A stretch of DNA of 64,000 nucleotides from Prinia subflava. Its lineage: Eukaryota; Chordata; Aves; Passeriformes; Cisticolidae. The position numbers were made by a program, and so were the translations under genes. The stretch spans positions 134,767,602 through 134,831,601 of the forward strand of contig NC_086247.1 of the NCBI RefSeq assembly GCF_021018805.1, written 5' to 3'. Shown here one piece after another: positions 1-11,700 of the stretch (within the stretch, counting starts at the first letter, position 1; every line of letters starts with the position of its first letter). The notes under the pieces were generated by a model. The model worked only from the letters and a program-made list of their open reading frames with translations. It ran no database searches and was not told where the DNA came from.

Positions 1-452
1 ATATTTCTCATTCAAGTTGCTTCATGGTTAATAAGATATACATGACGTAACAAAATTAAAAGAGCACATTTTTCAGATCGCATCTGCTGTAAAGATAATA
101 GATTTATGTTTTACTTGCAGTGAAGGTATTTATGGACTAGAGCTTTAGCATGTGGTGTATTGCAGAAAACTGACCTCAATATCAACACAATTTATTACTG
201 ATTCCTATTTAAACTTATATATACACTGATCTGAATTGTAGTCTCAAATAAAATGGTTAGCATGAATCACCATTATAGATTGTCATCAGTTCTGTTTTCC
301 ATTTGCTTTTTATTACATCTGTTATTTATGTTCTTTTTAAAAAAGTTTTATGAATTAAGAATGTGTAATGCAATGCATTTTAGTTTATTGTGCAATTTCT
401 GCAAGACAATAATTGAAATGTACAGTTGTAGACCGTAAAAGTACACAGCTTG
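1..452. other. AT-rich unique DNA, no gene seen
   Basis: No repeat or exon is recognisable. A 61-codon open frame at 253-438 on the + strand is AT-rich, lacks any domain and is of a length expected by chance. Confidence 0.6.
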
Positions 453-596
453 TCACATTTACATTCAGCCACAGAAACCCAAAGGGTTCTTTCCCCTATT
501 AAACATCACACTAAGCAATAACATAATTGCTTTCAGTTTTGCTAATATTAATGAATTTATCCTTCCCAAACCTTTCCTATAAGTTGTTGGAGACAT
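453..596 (+). repeat. 144-bp direct duplication, copy 1
   Basis: This block recurs at 3498-3641 in the same orientation. Aligned by eye, the copies differ at one base (T at 584, A at the matching position 3629), so 143 of 144 bases match. Similarity begins and stops abruptly at both ends. The ends are not inverted repeats, there is no A-tail, and no target-site duplication is apparent, so a standard transposon or retrocopy is not supported. Such high identity in neutral AT-rich DNA suggests a recent copying event, gene conversion, or an assembly artefact. It has no open reading frame of note. Confidence 0.9.
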
Positions 597-3497
597 TTCT
601 ATCTTTCCAATGCACAAATGATATAATAACAGCAGAAAGTTGTCCTAACAATTTCTTGCCTAGGACAGCATAGTTAAAAAGGGACTTTTTAGGTCAGCAA
701 GTATTTCCTGGAGATGAGAAGCAGTTGTGTCGTGCAAGTCTGTTCCACATGCACCTATGCACCACAGGCCATCAGTAATGTCAGTAGTGTGCTTCACTTT
801 AACAACCTTTGGGCATGTGGTAAAATTGCAGCAGACCCAAGTATAATGTGCCACAGAATGTAACAAGGACACTGACTTTGAATTTCTACAGTAACAACAA
901 CAACAAATAATAATTCTAGCATGCTTTGTTTGAAGGCTTGTTGGTCTTTATCTGGTTTTTGCTTAGCCTGTTTTTATTTTTTTACTTAATATGCTTGATT
1001 TTTTCAGCCCCTGTTTGGTTTCATGGACAATGAAATTCACAATTACATGGACAATGATTGCAGAGTTGGTAACACTGGTTTTGATTTAATTCGGAACCCT
1101 TTTCCAGAATAGCATTAACGACCTGCAAAATTACTCTTCTTAGAGAAAACCTGTCCGTTTGAATGGAGGAAAGAAACTACCACTATCTTTGGTCAGCCTC
1201 TTGAGCTCACCCCATACACCTGGAAAGCAGCCTAGTGTTTAACAGGAGGAAGGATTTTGCTCCACCTAAGCTGAGGTGCCTGAGGATTGGCAGTTCTGCC
1301 ATTTCATATTGTGTTGTACTGCAAGCTTGGATCCAGCTTGTGTTCTTAATTTTGTTTAGGTGCTCTGATGTTGAACCCTAAACTTTTGATTCCCATCACT
1401 TGTCAGCAAGTAATTTGTATGCTCTACTTCTCCACTGCTGTTTTCAGACCGTACTTGTCTTACAGCTTGCTTGAATGTTCCCAGAATCATAGATATGTGC
1501 TTTATATTCATTGTTTTCTTATTCTTGGAAGGCTTGTAGAAGTTAGGTAATATCTTAGTTTTATGTATAAGAAAGTGGTTTTAAAAAGTGACAAATTTGC
1601 CAAAATTAAAGATTCTTCTTTGTGTACCAAAGTATGAGTTGAATTTTTCTGCAAGATCGGGTCTTTTGAGTTTTCTCTTGTTTCTTCAAATTCAGGTGTG
1701 TACTTTCTCTCTGCATTCTTATCCTTCACTTACCTAATCTGAGATGTTAAATCCCACTCAGACCTCTGATCAAGTAACCTGTCTGTCTGGAAAAAATCCA
1801 GATTAGAGTTGACTGAAGGCTCTGATTAGTGCAGAGACAACAAGGCTTAGTCTTGGACTGCTGTAGATTTTGCCATTTCTATATTCCTTTCTTCACTCGG
1901 GCTTGCATCAGGGGAGGGGTTTTTCTCTAAGCTGTTTATACAACATATCCCAAATGGCAGCATTTTATAGTCTAGTGTGATAAATTCTTTGCCTAAACAC
2001 AAGCATGTCTGAAGGATAGACAAATAGAGAAATACTGGGTCAGATTTCTGCCTATTGGCACTTCGACAATTTGAAAAGACCGTGTCCAAATCTTTTTGGT
2101 TTCGTCACTGAGTTCTTGGAGAGAAGAGGATGATGGTGTTCCACAAACTGTATTTTTTTTCTGTAATTAAACTTTAAAAATAACAGTCCAGACACAGAAA
2201 TTGCTAGTCAGAAGAAAGAATTCCAAAGCACTCAGTTTAAAACCTGCTGACCAGAATGCTTTGATTGCTCAAAATGTTTATCATCCTAAGAAAACAATCA
2301 TTGCAATATGTAGATTATTATTTTGCTTGGTAAATATGATAGCGACCTTTACGGGGACTGTATCTTCATGACCTTTTAAGGAAAAAGATTACTGACAAAT
2401 GGTCTATACCACATGTATATATACATTGTCCATGTAAAATACTGTGCCTCTGATACTATAAATTACACTGCAGTTTCCTGTAGAGTAAGTATCTTGCTGA
2501 AAACAGAACTGATAGATCAGCAGACTGGTGCTGTTTTATCACTGATGGTGGGTTTCGTTTGTTCTGCAGAAAAGTGGTAAGTTAAAAAAGCTGTGTTTTA
2601 AAAAGCTGTTATTCTTATCTTGCAAAATATATGAGTTTCCCTCCTCTCACCTAATTTGAAAAGAAAGTTACATTATCATTTAAATAATAGATCTAATAGA
2701 GCAATCAGGGTGGGGGTAGGGAACCTAACAAAAAAAAGAGAAGAAAACAAGAACAAGAAAACCAAAAAGGGGCAGAAGACAGGAGGAATGAGGGGAGGAA
2801 AGGGGAGGAGCAGCAACCCACCAAAGAAATAACAATCCAAACCTCAAACGGACTGCACACTTTGGAGTGTTTGGAGCTGCATATCTAGGCTTCAGTTTTG
2901 GAAAACTTCCCTTGTCTAGAACTGTGTTTAAAGGCATGCTTAACTATTCTATACAAATGGTGTCCTACAGAGGAGTGGACTGAAAAAGATGTAGATGTTT
3001 AAGATTTTCATCTGATCTTGGACTTTGGAATGTCACTGACCCAGAAGTCCCTGGATGTTTGCAACAGAGGCAATAATTTTTGCAGTCTTGTTGCAGATCC
3101 TGAAATGGTTTGAGGAGAAAAGGATCTTCCAGCAGGCAAAAAAGACTGACCTCCCTGTATAGTTGTAGTGGATAACAGCAGCCAGTAATATCTCTTCTAA
3201 TGCATGTTGCATTTTTCTTTAAGAGCTGGGCACTGGGATTTTTTTTCTAATGTGATGTGGAAGACACATTTAGGAGATGCAAAAAATAAATATTCACTTA
3301 GATTTTATGATCTGTCTCCAACGGACTGAAATGTGGCCTGAGCTTGAGAAGCAATAAGCACGCATGACTCACATCCAATTTAAGTGTAAACACTTATTAC
3401 CTGCTGCTTCTTGAATGAAATTTATGGTGTATTGTTCTGCTTTTTATACAAAAACATAGCTGTTAGCTTGAAGGGATGACCCAGAGATATCAATGAA
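597..3497. other. Unique AT-rich DNA between the two 144-bp copies
   Basis: No exon or known repeat is recognised. A purine-rich, A-rich tract lies at about 2728-2815. Open frames of up to 80 codons (for example 1847-2089 on the - strand) have no recognisable domain. Confidence 0.55.
2728..2815. repeat. Purine-rich low-complexity tract
   Basis: About 90 bases made almost entirely of A and G on the + strand, grading from A-rich to G-rich, with few C and almost no T. It is simple low-complexity sequence and could adopt unusual conformations. No function is implied. Confidence 0.7.
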
Positions 3498-3641
3498 TCA
3501 CATTTACATTCAGCCACAGAAACCCAAAGGGTTCTTTCCCCTATTAAACATCACACTAAGCAATAACATAATTGCTTTCAGTTTTGCTAATATTAATGAA
3601 TTTATCCTTCCCAAACCTTTCCTATAAGATGTTGGAGACAT
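3498..3641 (+). repeat. 144-bp direct duplication, copy 2
   Basis: Second copy of the block at 453-596, same orientation, one mismatch, about 3.05 kb downstream. The flanks differ from those of copy 1 immediately on both sides: an AATGAA context before it and CCCTAGG after it. The sequence does not show which copy is the source. Confidence 0.9.
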
Positions 3642-6165
3642 CCCTAGGTCCAGTGTTTGGTTATATTTTTTGCTGCCATAATTATGTTTTATTGATCATC
3701 ATAAATCCACTTTGTCTCTCTAGCTGAGTCTGAAACTGATGGTAATACAGCTGCAGAGCCAGCCAGTTGTCCCTTTCTTTCCAGTGATCTATTGTTTGCA
3801 GATCAAAGGAAAGTTTTGACTTTTAAGTAGAATTCAAATCCATTTTGAGGATTGCCATAAAGTAGGAGAAGGCAAAGAGAGAAAATATTTAAAAGACCTA
3901 AATTATTTAAATTCAATATAAAAAGAAAAATAGTTATTACCCTTGCAAGCATCAATTTGGCATAGCACTTGAAAAAGTGAGAGAAGTGTATGCTTGAAGA
4001 GAAGTCCATATGTAAAGTCTTCACTGAAATGACTTGTGCTAGAACATGCTGGTAGGTGTTGCTTAAATGTTTATAGGGCCTTTTATATGTACAATTTAAT
4101 TTAGGGAAAAAGAAAGAGGTTATATTCTACCCTCACATGCTTCAACAGACCCACAGTTTACTCCTAAAAGAGCAGCTTGAGCCAATTTGAAATGAGTCTC
4201 TAGCCCCCAAAGCCTCTCCTCTAATTCTGTACTGTGCTGAGCAGTGCTCAGTGTGCTGTACTGCAGTGTGGGGTCTTTGGTCACAGTACAGCTCAATGCC
4301 ACTTTCCCACGGGCTTGTGTGTTCCTAGGAGGAGAATGAATGAATGAATGAATGGGGGGGACTCTTACCTTGGTGCTGAAAATATACTCCATGCCCCAAA
4401 GTTGTTCATTATACTCTTTGAACGCATTTGGGATTTAGAGGCTGAAAGGTTCTGGATGCCTGTTTATCTGCTGATGTTTTTATTTGTATTATTTATTTAT
4501 AATATAAGATAATTTAATTTTCTTAATTCTAAGGGTGAAGGAAATACATTTGGTTTCAGAGTGCGTGAGACTCTTGAAGTGGGAAAAAGAGGAGCAAGCA
4601 GAGGAGTCCATGTGTTGACTGTGAGAGCCATGAGAATATTTGCTAGGCAGGAATGAAAGACCTGATTCAGTTCTCTCTATACATTTTAGCAGCCGTATTA
4701 ATTCTGTGGGGCTATTCAGTCTAGAATTCGAGGGAGAGAGATCAAAACATCCATGTGAATTAAAAAATAGGTTACTTTGAGGACAAATATTCTGCTTCTC
4801 TAATTTAAATCTGTAGGGAGCTAGAGAGTGAAGACAGGAAAAGATATATTCAGAAGCTCTATAGAAAAGCCATGTCCTTTTAGGGGAAAACTCTGCATTT
4901 GCTATTCTAATTTGGTTTCTTTTTCAGTATTAAAACGTAATTATTAAAAAAATAAAATAAGAAAAAAAAGGTACCTTCTCCAATTCTGTTCTCCTGAAAA
5001 TCACAGAGAGGAGGAAGGAAGTGTCTGTTGCACAGTTTAAGGCATGTTAGAAACTTCTAAATTATATAGGACAGGTAAACTGGAAAGAAAAGCTTCCCAA
5101 CTTTTATCTCCCTACCAGGTGACTGCTATTATCAATGGCTGCCTTGTAAAAAAAATATATGAGGAATGAAAAGGCTTTTTGTCTGGGTCTGCTGGGCTAT
5201 GCTTCTAGGCATTCGGGAGCTTCCTTTTTCATCTCTGGACACCTGTTTCAGCCAGGCTTCACAGGATGGGGGGAGCACGGGCCAGGAGGGAAAAGTGGGA
5301 CCCTTCTGGTCTGTGGCATTTCTTCAAAGGTGCACTTGTTTCCATGTTCTGTAAACATGTTTTCTGAGTGGAAACGAAGAAAAAATTTGAATAATAGTTA
5401 TGAGGAAAACTACAGGCTAGGTTCGCTTGGCCTTGTGGTAATTTCCTGTCTATTTCCAGCTGTACTGTGGCAATAGCGGTGTAGCTTGTAGCTTGGCAGA
5501 GTAGCCTCTGGCCATCCTTGAGGCAATAAATACCAGCAGAAAACACTAAGTTATAACCCAAAATAATGCTTCATTAAGCATGGGATGCTGAATTTAAAAC
5601 ATGTTCTGCTCTCCTCTGCAGCTGTGGGCTGTATTTCCTTACCTTGTTAACTGACATGGTAGATCACTTCTCTTTGTTTCCCAAGGCAAATTGCTCCAGT
5701 TTCAGCATTCCCAGGAATCCTAAAACATGTTTCTGATCAGAGGTGCCCATCTCCCTCAAGTTGCTCTTTTTATCAGTAACAGAGCATCTCTGCTCTTACT
5801 CACTTTGGGATTTTGATTTGCCAAGGTATTAGTAGGGAGTTCATTGAACTATACCTGGTCCTGCAGTTTATATTCATCCAGCCAACTGACATCTGATAGC
5901 CATCATTCTACATACTCAATGAAAACTTCCATGTACATTTCATGATTTAAAATTATGTAATGTGCTTTTTTCCCTCCCATCTCTCCTGGTATTTATGTTG
6001 TAATATATTTTACTTACCATTTGTGGACTTAGAATGGATGGATTAGAATTTTGGAATACTTGTTTATAATATTTTCCATAGGTTTCATCATCACCGTTTA
6101 TTAAAGTTGTTTTTAAAGACTGATGGATTTAGCTACAAAACTGCCACATCTGATAACTGTTATTA
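3642..6165. other. Unique DNA, no gene seen
   Basis: Mostly AT-rich. Slightly GC-richer patches at about 4120-4390 and 5160-5560 hold open frames of 90-105 codons on either strand (4120-4392 -, 5159-5476 +, 5259-5561 -). Opposite-strand frames overlap and none resembles a known protein family, so I treat them as chance. A GAAT microsatellite sits at 4334-4354. Confidence 0.55.
4334..4354 (+). repeat. (GAAT)5 microsatellite
   Basis: Five perfect tandem GAAT units followed by a run of G. A short simple repeat, likely length-polymorphic. Confidence 0.9.
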
Positions 6166-6250
6166 TTTATTTTCATTTTACCAAAGGAGCACCTAAGTAT
6201 TGAATGACTTGCCAAGATCACACACAGCAAATTTAGCGTAGAAACAAGAA
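6166..6250 (+). mobile_element. MIR-like ancient SINE fragment
   Basis: The segment reads in the order of the central part of MIR SINEs: a TTATTATT stretch, CATTTTAC, a diverged purine-rich spacer, then GACTTGCCAAGATCACACACAGC, close to the MIR core ACTTGCCCAAGGTCACACAGC. Only the core region is present; no tRNA-like head or 3' tail is recognisable. MIR and related core-SINEs are old amniote repeats and survive in birds as short diverged relics. Identification is from memory of the consensus, so the exact subfamily is not assigned. Confidence 0.55.
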
Positions 6251-7370
6251 AAAAAATCCCACTGTTTTAATTTGTGTTTTCATGTTTAATCTTCAAAGCA
6301 GACACCTTATGCTCTGTTGTGATGGAACTGCAAACTTAAAATTGAATTACAAGAACTACTACTACTGCAAGTACGAGAACTACTCGCTAAAACACAAGCC
6401 AATAGCATCTTTACAACTTCTGTCATAACTTTACCATCCTGACAACAGCTCTTGAACTTCCATTTAAACATTTGGCAGTCCAAGACTGGTGTTTTACTCT
6501 CCCTGTTGCTGCAAGATGGCATTCAAGCTACAGTCTCTTAAATTAGGGAATCTGTTTTGTTTCCATAAGAACACTAACATATGCTTTAAAGGAAAAAAAA
6601 AAAAAAACCAAACAAATCAATTACAATAACAAAAACAGTACCAAAAATACAAAAGAAATCCACACAAAAAATGTCTTCCACTCTGACTTAAGTTATTAAT
6701 TTAGTTATGAATTGTATTTACTTATCATTTTAGATTTTTAAACACTTTTCTGCAATTCTGTTCTCCTTTTTCTCCTATTTTTACTTTTTAATTTTTTTCT
6801 TCAATGCTGTGAGCAAGAAGTAGAAATGGAAGTTTTGTGAGGCCAAAGGAACAGGCAGAGACCCCCACTGTCCTGAAGTAAAGATTTGGCAGGGAACTGG
6901 AGGTCTGGAAGGGTCTAGGCTTACATTCAGTATCTCTTGCATCTTTGTAAAGGATATAATGAAGGTCCTACAAATCTTACAAGAGAAGAAATCTGGAGAA
7001 ATGCCATAGCCTAGGAACAGTTACATTACTAAGACCTTTTTTCAAATGATGTTTTTTTCAGATGTTGTTCAGTAAGAGCATGAGCTCCTTTGCCTCAGTG
7101 TGCAAGAGGAAAAGAAAAATTATGTGATTCCCTAATATTTCTTCTGGCCCTCTGGTCTTTCCCTAAATTGCACTTCATAGTCACAGGCAGCACAAATGAG
7201 TTAATATTGTAACTGAGCTTGGTTTTGGGACCTACCAGCATCAGAGGTACTCCAAAATTTAAGCTGTGATATTAGAAGAGGCTCGTATTCATCAGTATGT
7301 GGAATCCAATACAATAACTTTTGAGATTTTTTTCCTTGATGGAGAGATTGTAGAAGGTGTAGTTTAGAAA
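6251..7370. other. AT-rich DNA, no gene seen
   Basis: Contains an A-rich low-complexity stretch at about 6588-6668. A 71-codon frame at 6307-6522 on the - strand is not recognisable. Nothing else is supported. Confidence 0.55.
6588..6668. repeat. A-rich low-complexity tract
   Basis: A run of A followed by A-rich sequence interrupted by C and T. It may be a degenerate poly(A)-type simple repeat; no element body is visible next to it. Confidence 0.6.
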
Positions 7371-7430
7371 TAGAATCACAGAATCTTTCATCACCTCAGT
7401 TTACCTTGAAAAAGATATGCCAAGTCACCA
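7371..7430 (-). mobile_element. Possible short CR1 3'-end remnant
   Basis: Starts with TAGAATCACAGAATC, the usual complement of the CR1 3' terminal octamer region, and continues with ACCTTGAAAAAGATATGCCAAGTCACCAA, which resembles a diverged CR1 3' UTR (ACCTTGGAAAAGACCTCCAAGATCATCAA type) read on the reverse strand. Short and diverged, hence the modest confidence. Confidence 0.4.
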
Positions 7431-7949
7431 AAGAGTTGTTCCCAAATAAATGATGACCAAGAAAAGGCAGCCAAATGTGACCTGTTAATTTTCTTCTGTA
7501 ATAAATTCATCTGAGCATTTAATCTAATATAAAGGCCTCTTGTGATATAAAATTAATGACCTGTTTGATTTATTTTTTTAAGGTCTTCTATAAATTAGAT
7601 GCATCAGTTGGATGTTTTGGAGTTTTTTTCTAAAGAACAGTTATCTGGTTTGGAAATTTAATCAAGCCATGGAACTTAATTATTGTCTCATTTCTGAAAG
7701 ATATACAATTGTGCTAATATTTAGAGCAGATTTCTAGGAAAAAAATATGTTAAAAGTTTTCTGATCCTTTGCTTAATAACTTCCATGAAACATGTGCTCA
7801 ATTTAGCTTGGAATGTCTCATTTTACAGCAACCATAATACATTTGGAATGTCCTCCACAGAAATGAAAAATATGAGACTTTAATGAATAGGATGAATATA
7901 ATTTACAGTTATGCCATGCAGTTCTGCCACTGTTACTGTACGGCTCCCT
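7431..7949. other. AT-rich DNA, no gene seen
   Basis: No repeat, exon or RNA gene recognised in this roughly 500-bp stretch. Confidence 0.55.
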
Positions 7950-8020
7950 AAGTGCTTAATCTTTGGCTTTTACCACTGACGTCAGTGGGAACTAAATGCC
8001 CAAAATCTCCTTAAGCACTT
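7950..8020. repeat. Imperfect 71-bp palindrome with CRE core
   Basis: Ten-base arms AAGTGCTTAA (7950-7959) and TTAAGCACTT (8011-8020) are exact reverse complements. At the centre is a perfect 16-bp palindrome, CCACTGACGTCAGTGG (7973-7988), containing TGACGTCA, the consensus cAMP-response element. The bases between arms and core pair only partly. The layout and the words CAGTGGGAACTAAATG...AAAATCT resemble an old palindromic repeat seen in reptile and bird genomes with a core close to CATTGACTTCAATGGGAG; I cannot name the family. It may be a repeat fossil whose core happens to match a CREB/ATF site. Confidence 0.65.
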
Positions 8021-8602
8021 CTAGATGTGTGGTATCCAGGGTTGTATTTTGCATTGTTTATTTTTGCATGCATTTATTTTCTATTCCATTTCAAAATAAT
8101 GCCAGGTAATGTGGAAGTTTTGTAGCTTAGCAAGCCATTCACTTGGGAGCAAATTGAATGTCAGCCATTTAGTCTTTGAAATGAAAATAGAAAAGATAAT
8201 AGTCAGTCTTGGGACTGATAGCTTCTGATCAGCAGTCTGCTGAACTCAACAGGACATTTGAATGTGTGTTTCTTGAAGAACATTTCCCATCGGTTCCTGA
8301 TGAGCTCAGCTCTGCTGCTCTCACTGGCTGGGGGGAAGCTGCTGGAGCGGGAAGCACAGAGCTCTGTGTACAAGAGGTTGCCAGGTCTTATGGTCCCCTT
8401 CTGCTGCTAAATAATTTTTAAAGAAATGTAAACTGTCCCAGCTGTGTAGGGAGGATGCAAAATAAATTAGAAATATTTAGAAGGAGCTGTGGGACATGGT
8501 GAATTTACATACTGAAAATACTTATGAACTCATTTTGACATTCAGTATGTAACCTCTTATACAAATAAAAAGATAGAAGAGTGTTTGTGAGTACTTGTAT
8601 TG
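8021..8602. other. Unique DNA with a small GC-richer patch
   Basis: At 8209-8421 there is a 70-codon + strand open frame in a GC-richer patch. The peptide has no recognisable domain and no convincing splice signals at its ends. I do not call a gene. Confidence 0.5.
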
Positions 8603-8730
8603 CAGAATCACAGAATATTCTGAGTTGCAAGGGGCCCACAAGGATCACCAAGTCCAGATCTTAAGTGAATGGCCCACACAGGGCTTGAACCCACAGCCTT
8701 GGCATTATTAACACCAGGCTCTGACCAACT
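8603..8730 (-). mobile_element. TguSINE1-type SINE (tRNA-Ile head, CR1 tail)
   Basis: Read on the - strand, 8730-8670 follows tRNA-Ile: TTGGTCAGAGCCTGGTG, an AAT anticodon-loop region (TTAATAATGCC), then GGTTCAAGCCC as the internal B box, ending in GTGGGCC. A tail of CR1 3' UTR type follows (TTGGTGATCCTTGTGGG...CAGAATATTCTGTGATTC). This head-plus-tail structure matches TguSINE1, a SINE described from zebra finch and characteristic of passerine birds. The first dozen or so tRNA bases, including the A box start, are missing, so the copy is 5' truncated. SINEs of this type depend on CR1 reverse transcriptase through the shared 3' end. Confidence 0.85.
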
Positions 8731-11700
8731 ATATATGCATATGTGTAAATATTGCATATTTAAAGATAAGGCTGCATATCAGTTATGAAGTAATTTTTTT
8801 TTGTTTTCATTCTTTATTTGCGTGTTCCTACTCTGATTTGCACAGTCTTTATAATAGGGATGTTACTTTGAATATTTGGTGTGTTTACTTCCCAGAGGTA
8901 CCATTCCTTCTACTATTCTCAGAGCATATTCCACTCCAAGTTATGCTTTTATTTATTGATGGAATGTCATGTATTAAGGAAATACAACCTTCTTTATCCT
9001 AGCTTAATTACAGCTTTCAGTATTTTTTTTTAATCTTTTTAATACTTGGTACTTATCAAAGTCATAATTCAATAGACTGCAAAGAGCATCTAGTAATTGT
9101 CTTTTCTCTATGTTTACTTTACTTTTTTCCACTTTTGACTTCTGTTAGTAACTCGTACAGTTTCTAATAGTGCCTTGTAGTGCATTGAAATAAAGTGACT
9201 ACCTAGGGACATCAGGGTTCTTCTGACTGTTTTTTCCTAGTCTTTATACAAGCACCTTCACATGTTGATGATCATTGTGCCAAGCTGTATCTGCGGATGT
9301 TAGTCTAAATTTGCTTTCCTTACTCTGGCAACAATCCTCGTGGCTTCAGCAGTAATTTGCCTGTTAAGGTTTATCCCTGTCCCTGATATAGAAGCCTGGA
9401 GTCCCAAGAGGAAGAAGGCCTGTGAAGCTCACAGAACTCTCCAGCCCAGGAGGATGATGAGTGTGGTCACCCAGTGAGTGGCACAGCTCCTGGGAGGAGG
9501 GTGTCTTCTTCTCCGTGAGTCTAATGGCTGTGGCATAATGAAGTGGGGCCTTCCAAGGTTGTTAAACCTGGGGGCTAAAACTTATGTTGAAACAAAAGCC
9601 AGATCATGTGGTATCAATACTGTAGCAGGTATTTACTGCTTCAAAACTCTCTATGGGCTGCAGTAAAAGTTTCAGGGGGGAAAGTCCCCTATTTGCTTAT
9701 ACTTCTAATTGCTTTCTCTGTAGCAGGTGGATACTTCTTGTGTTTGGCATGAGTTATATTCTTAGCCTATAAAAGAAAATAGAGGAATAACCTTAAATTG
9801 AAACAAGATGATTGGGGTTTACTACTCTTAAAATACTGTTCTCTTATTTGGGAAAGCAGGAACTGAAGAGATTGGGACTGCCTAATGACTCTTCATATAT
9901 AGACCTCATTGGCAGATATGCCTATGTAATTTCCTGCTCTTGAGAGTTTTATGACCTCTTCAGCCCTGAGTTGATGTCTTTTACTGCATCCCTCCATCTG
10001 CTGAAGAGAAAGAATCTTGCAACAGTTGTAAGAGAAGGAGCTTTGTTGCTCTCCTCTAGCAAACTATTACCAGTTTCCTCAAGATTCTTCATTAGGACAC
10101 CTGAAGTGATACATTTTTAAGAGGATTTAATTACAGGTTTAGTGAAATGTGAATAAAGAAGGAACTCAGCAGGCCAACAGATGTCCAAGCAAATTATACA
10201 AAGTGTTGTGGAAAGAGGAGCCTTTTAAAACATACATACTTAAAGATCTCTTATAATTTATCCAACAGTTAGAGCAAAGACATTCCCTACTGTCTGCACC
10301 CCATAGTGGTAATACAAATCAAAAACATTCTCAACTGAACATCACTCAAGGCTCAATCTGTATTTTAATAGGTGGATTGCTTGTTTTGCAGATGGTTTTG
10401 TAAGAAACATGTTTTTGTTGTTTTTTGCTTTGTTTTTAAAGATGACTGAATCTTGAAAATATATTCCTTCTAGGGAAAAAAAAAAAGCTTTTACCTTTTT
10501 ACCCTTTGATCTTCAGTTTCTTTCTAGAAAAAAATCTGATTTTTTAATTTGGTAGTATGTGACATTTTGTCATGTATTTCATTTGTCAAAATGAGAAAAA
10601 CAGCAATGCAGGCAATTATACTCAAGTAAAGTAGAAGCAGCTTCTCTTCAAGCTAAAAAAGATTCTCATAAATTTGCTTTGGGAAGCGGTCTTCTTTAGT
10701 ATTTCCATAATAAGATTGTAATAAAAATGTGAGTATGCTAATAAATTCTTCTCTTGTGCTGATGATTCCTTTTAATTTGTGTCAGAGGAGGACTAGTAAT
10801 TCCTGTAAAAAATAATTAGAAGATGGCAAAGTATGGAAAAAGGCATGAAATACAACATAGTCAAAATTCTCACATCTGGTGATTGACTGACAAAATTTCT
10901 GCTTTTAAACTGAAAAAAAAACCCTCCTAATCCTAATCCTTACCTCCATACTGGAGAAAGGACTGGACCATAAAACACACATCACCATAGATGTGTGATA
11001 GATGTGGAAAAAGTGGCTGTGCTACTAAAAGATATGAGAACCAGCTTTTTCTGCAGTGAGAAGGAAGTATGCTGATATAACTGAGCATAAAATGTTTCAT
11101 AAAGTTTTGATCATTCATTTGCCATAAAAACTCATTCAAATTGCAAAAGGTGCAGAGGAAGCCTATTAGGGATGAAAAAGACAAGCCATTCTCTGTGAGG
11201 TATGATAAATTTCTTTAGTCTCACAAAATAAATTCTGGAAGAAGTTGTAATACCTTTCTGTAAATATATTTCAGGAGAAAAAACAGAGAAGAGAAGATAT
11301 TTGAGGTAAAGAACAAATAGATAAATATTGACCATGAATAAATTTATGCAAATACAAAGATTAGTAACCAGTAGAGAAGGGGGGTTCTGAATGTAGTTCC
11401 CTTTCAAAGTCAAAGAGATTTCTAATGAATGCAAACCTAAAATTTATGTAATATTTTATAGGGGATACACATCTGCAGGTTACTGGTGTCCTAATTCTGG
11501 TATTACTTCACCTGCTCCTTTTGAGTCCTGCAGTGCAGTACTGCAGAGTACTACAGTGTTTTGTCCATTTCAGGAGGTAACAAATGAGTCCTTCAACACT
11601 GTTCAGTCAGTCTTCCACAGATAAACACCTTCAGGAGCAGCACGAGAGAAGGGTCTTGCCCAAAGTCTGTGATTGGAGATGTAAGAGAAGTAGACATGTT

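Noticed and set aside
10922..10948. CCTAATCCTAATCCTTACC, reminiscent of telomeric or satellite units
   Set aside because: Only two units of CCTAAT, not the vertebrate CCCTAA repeat, and no array.
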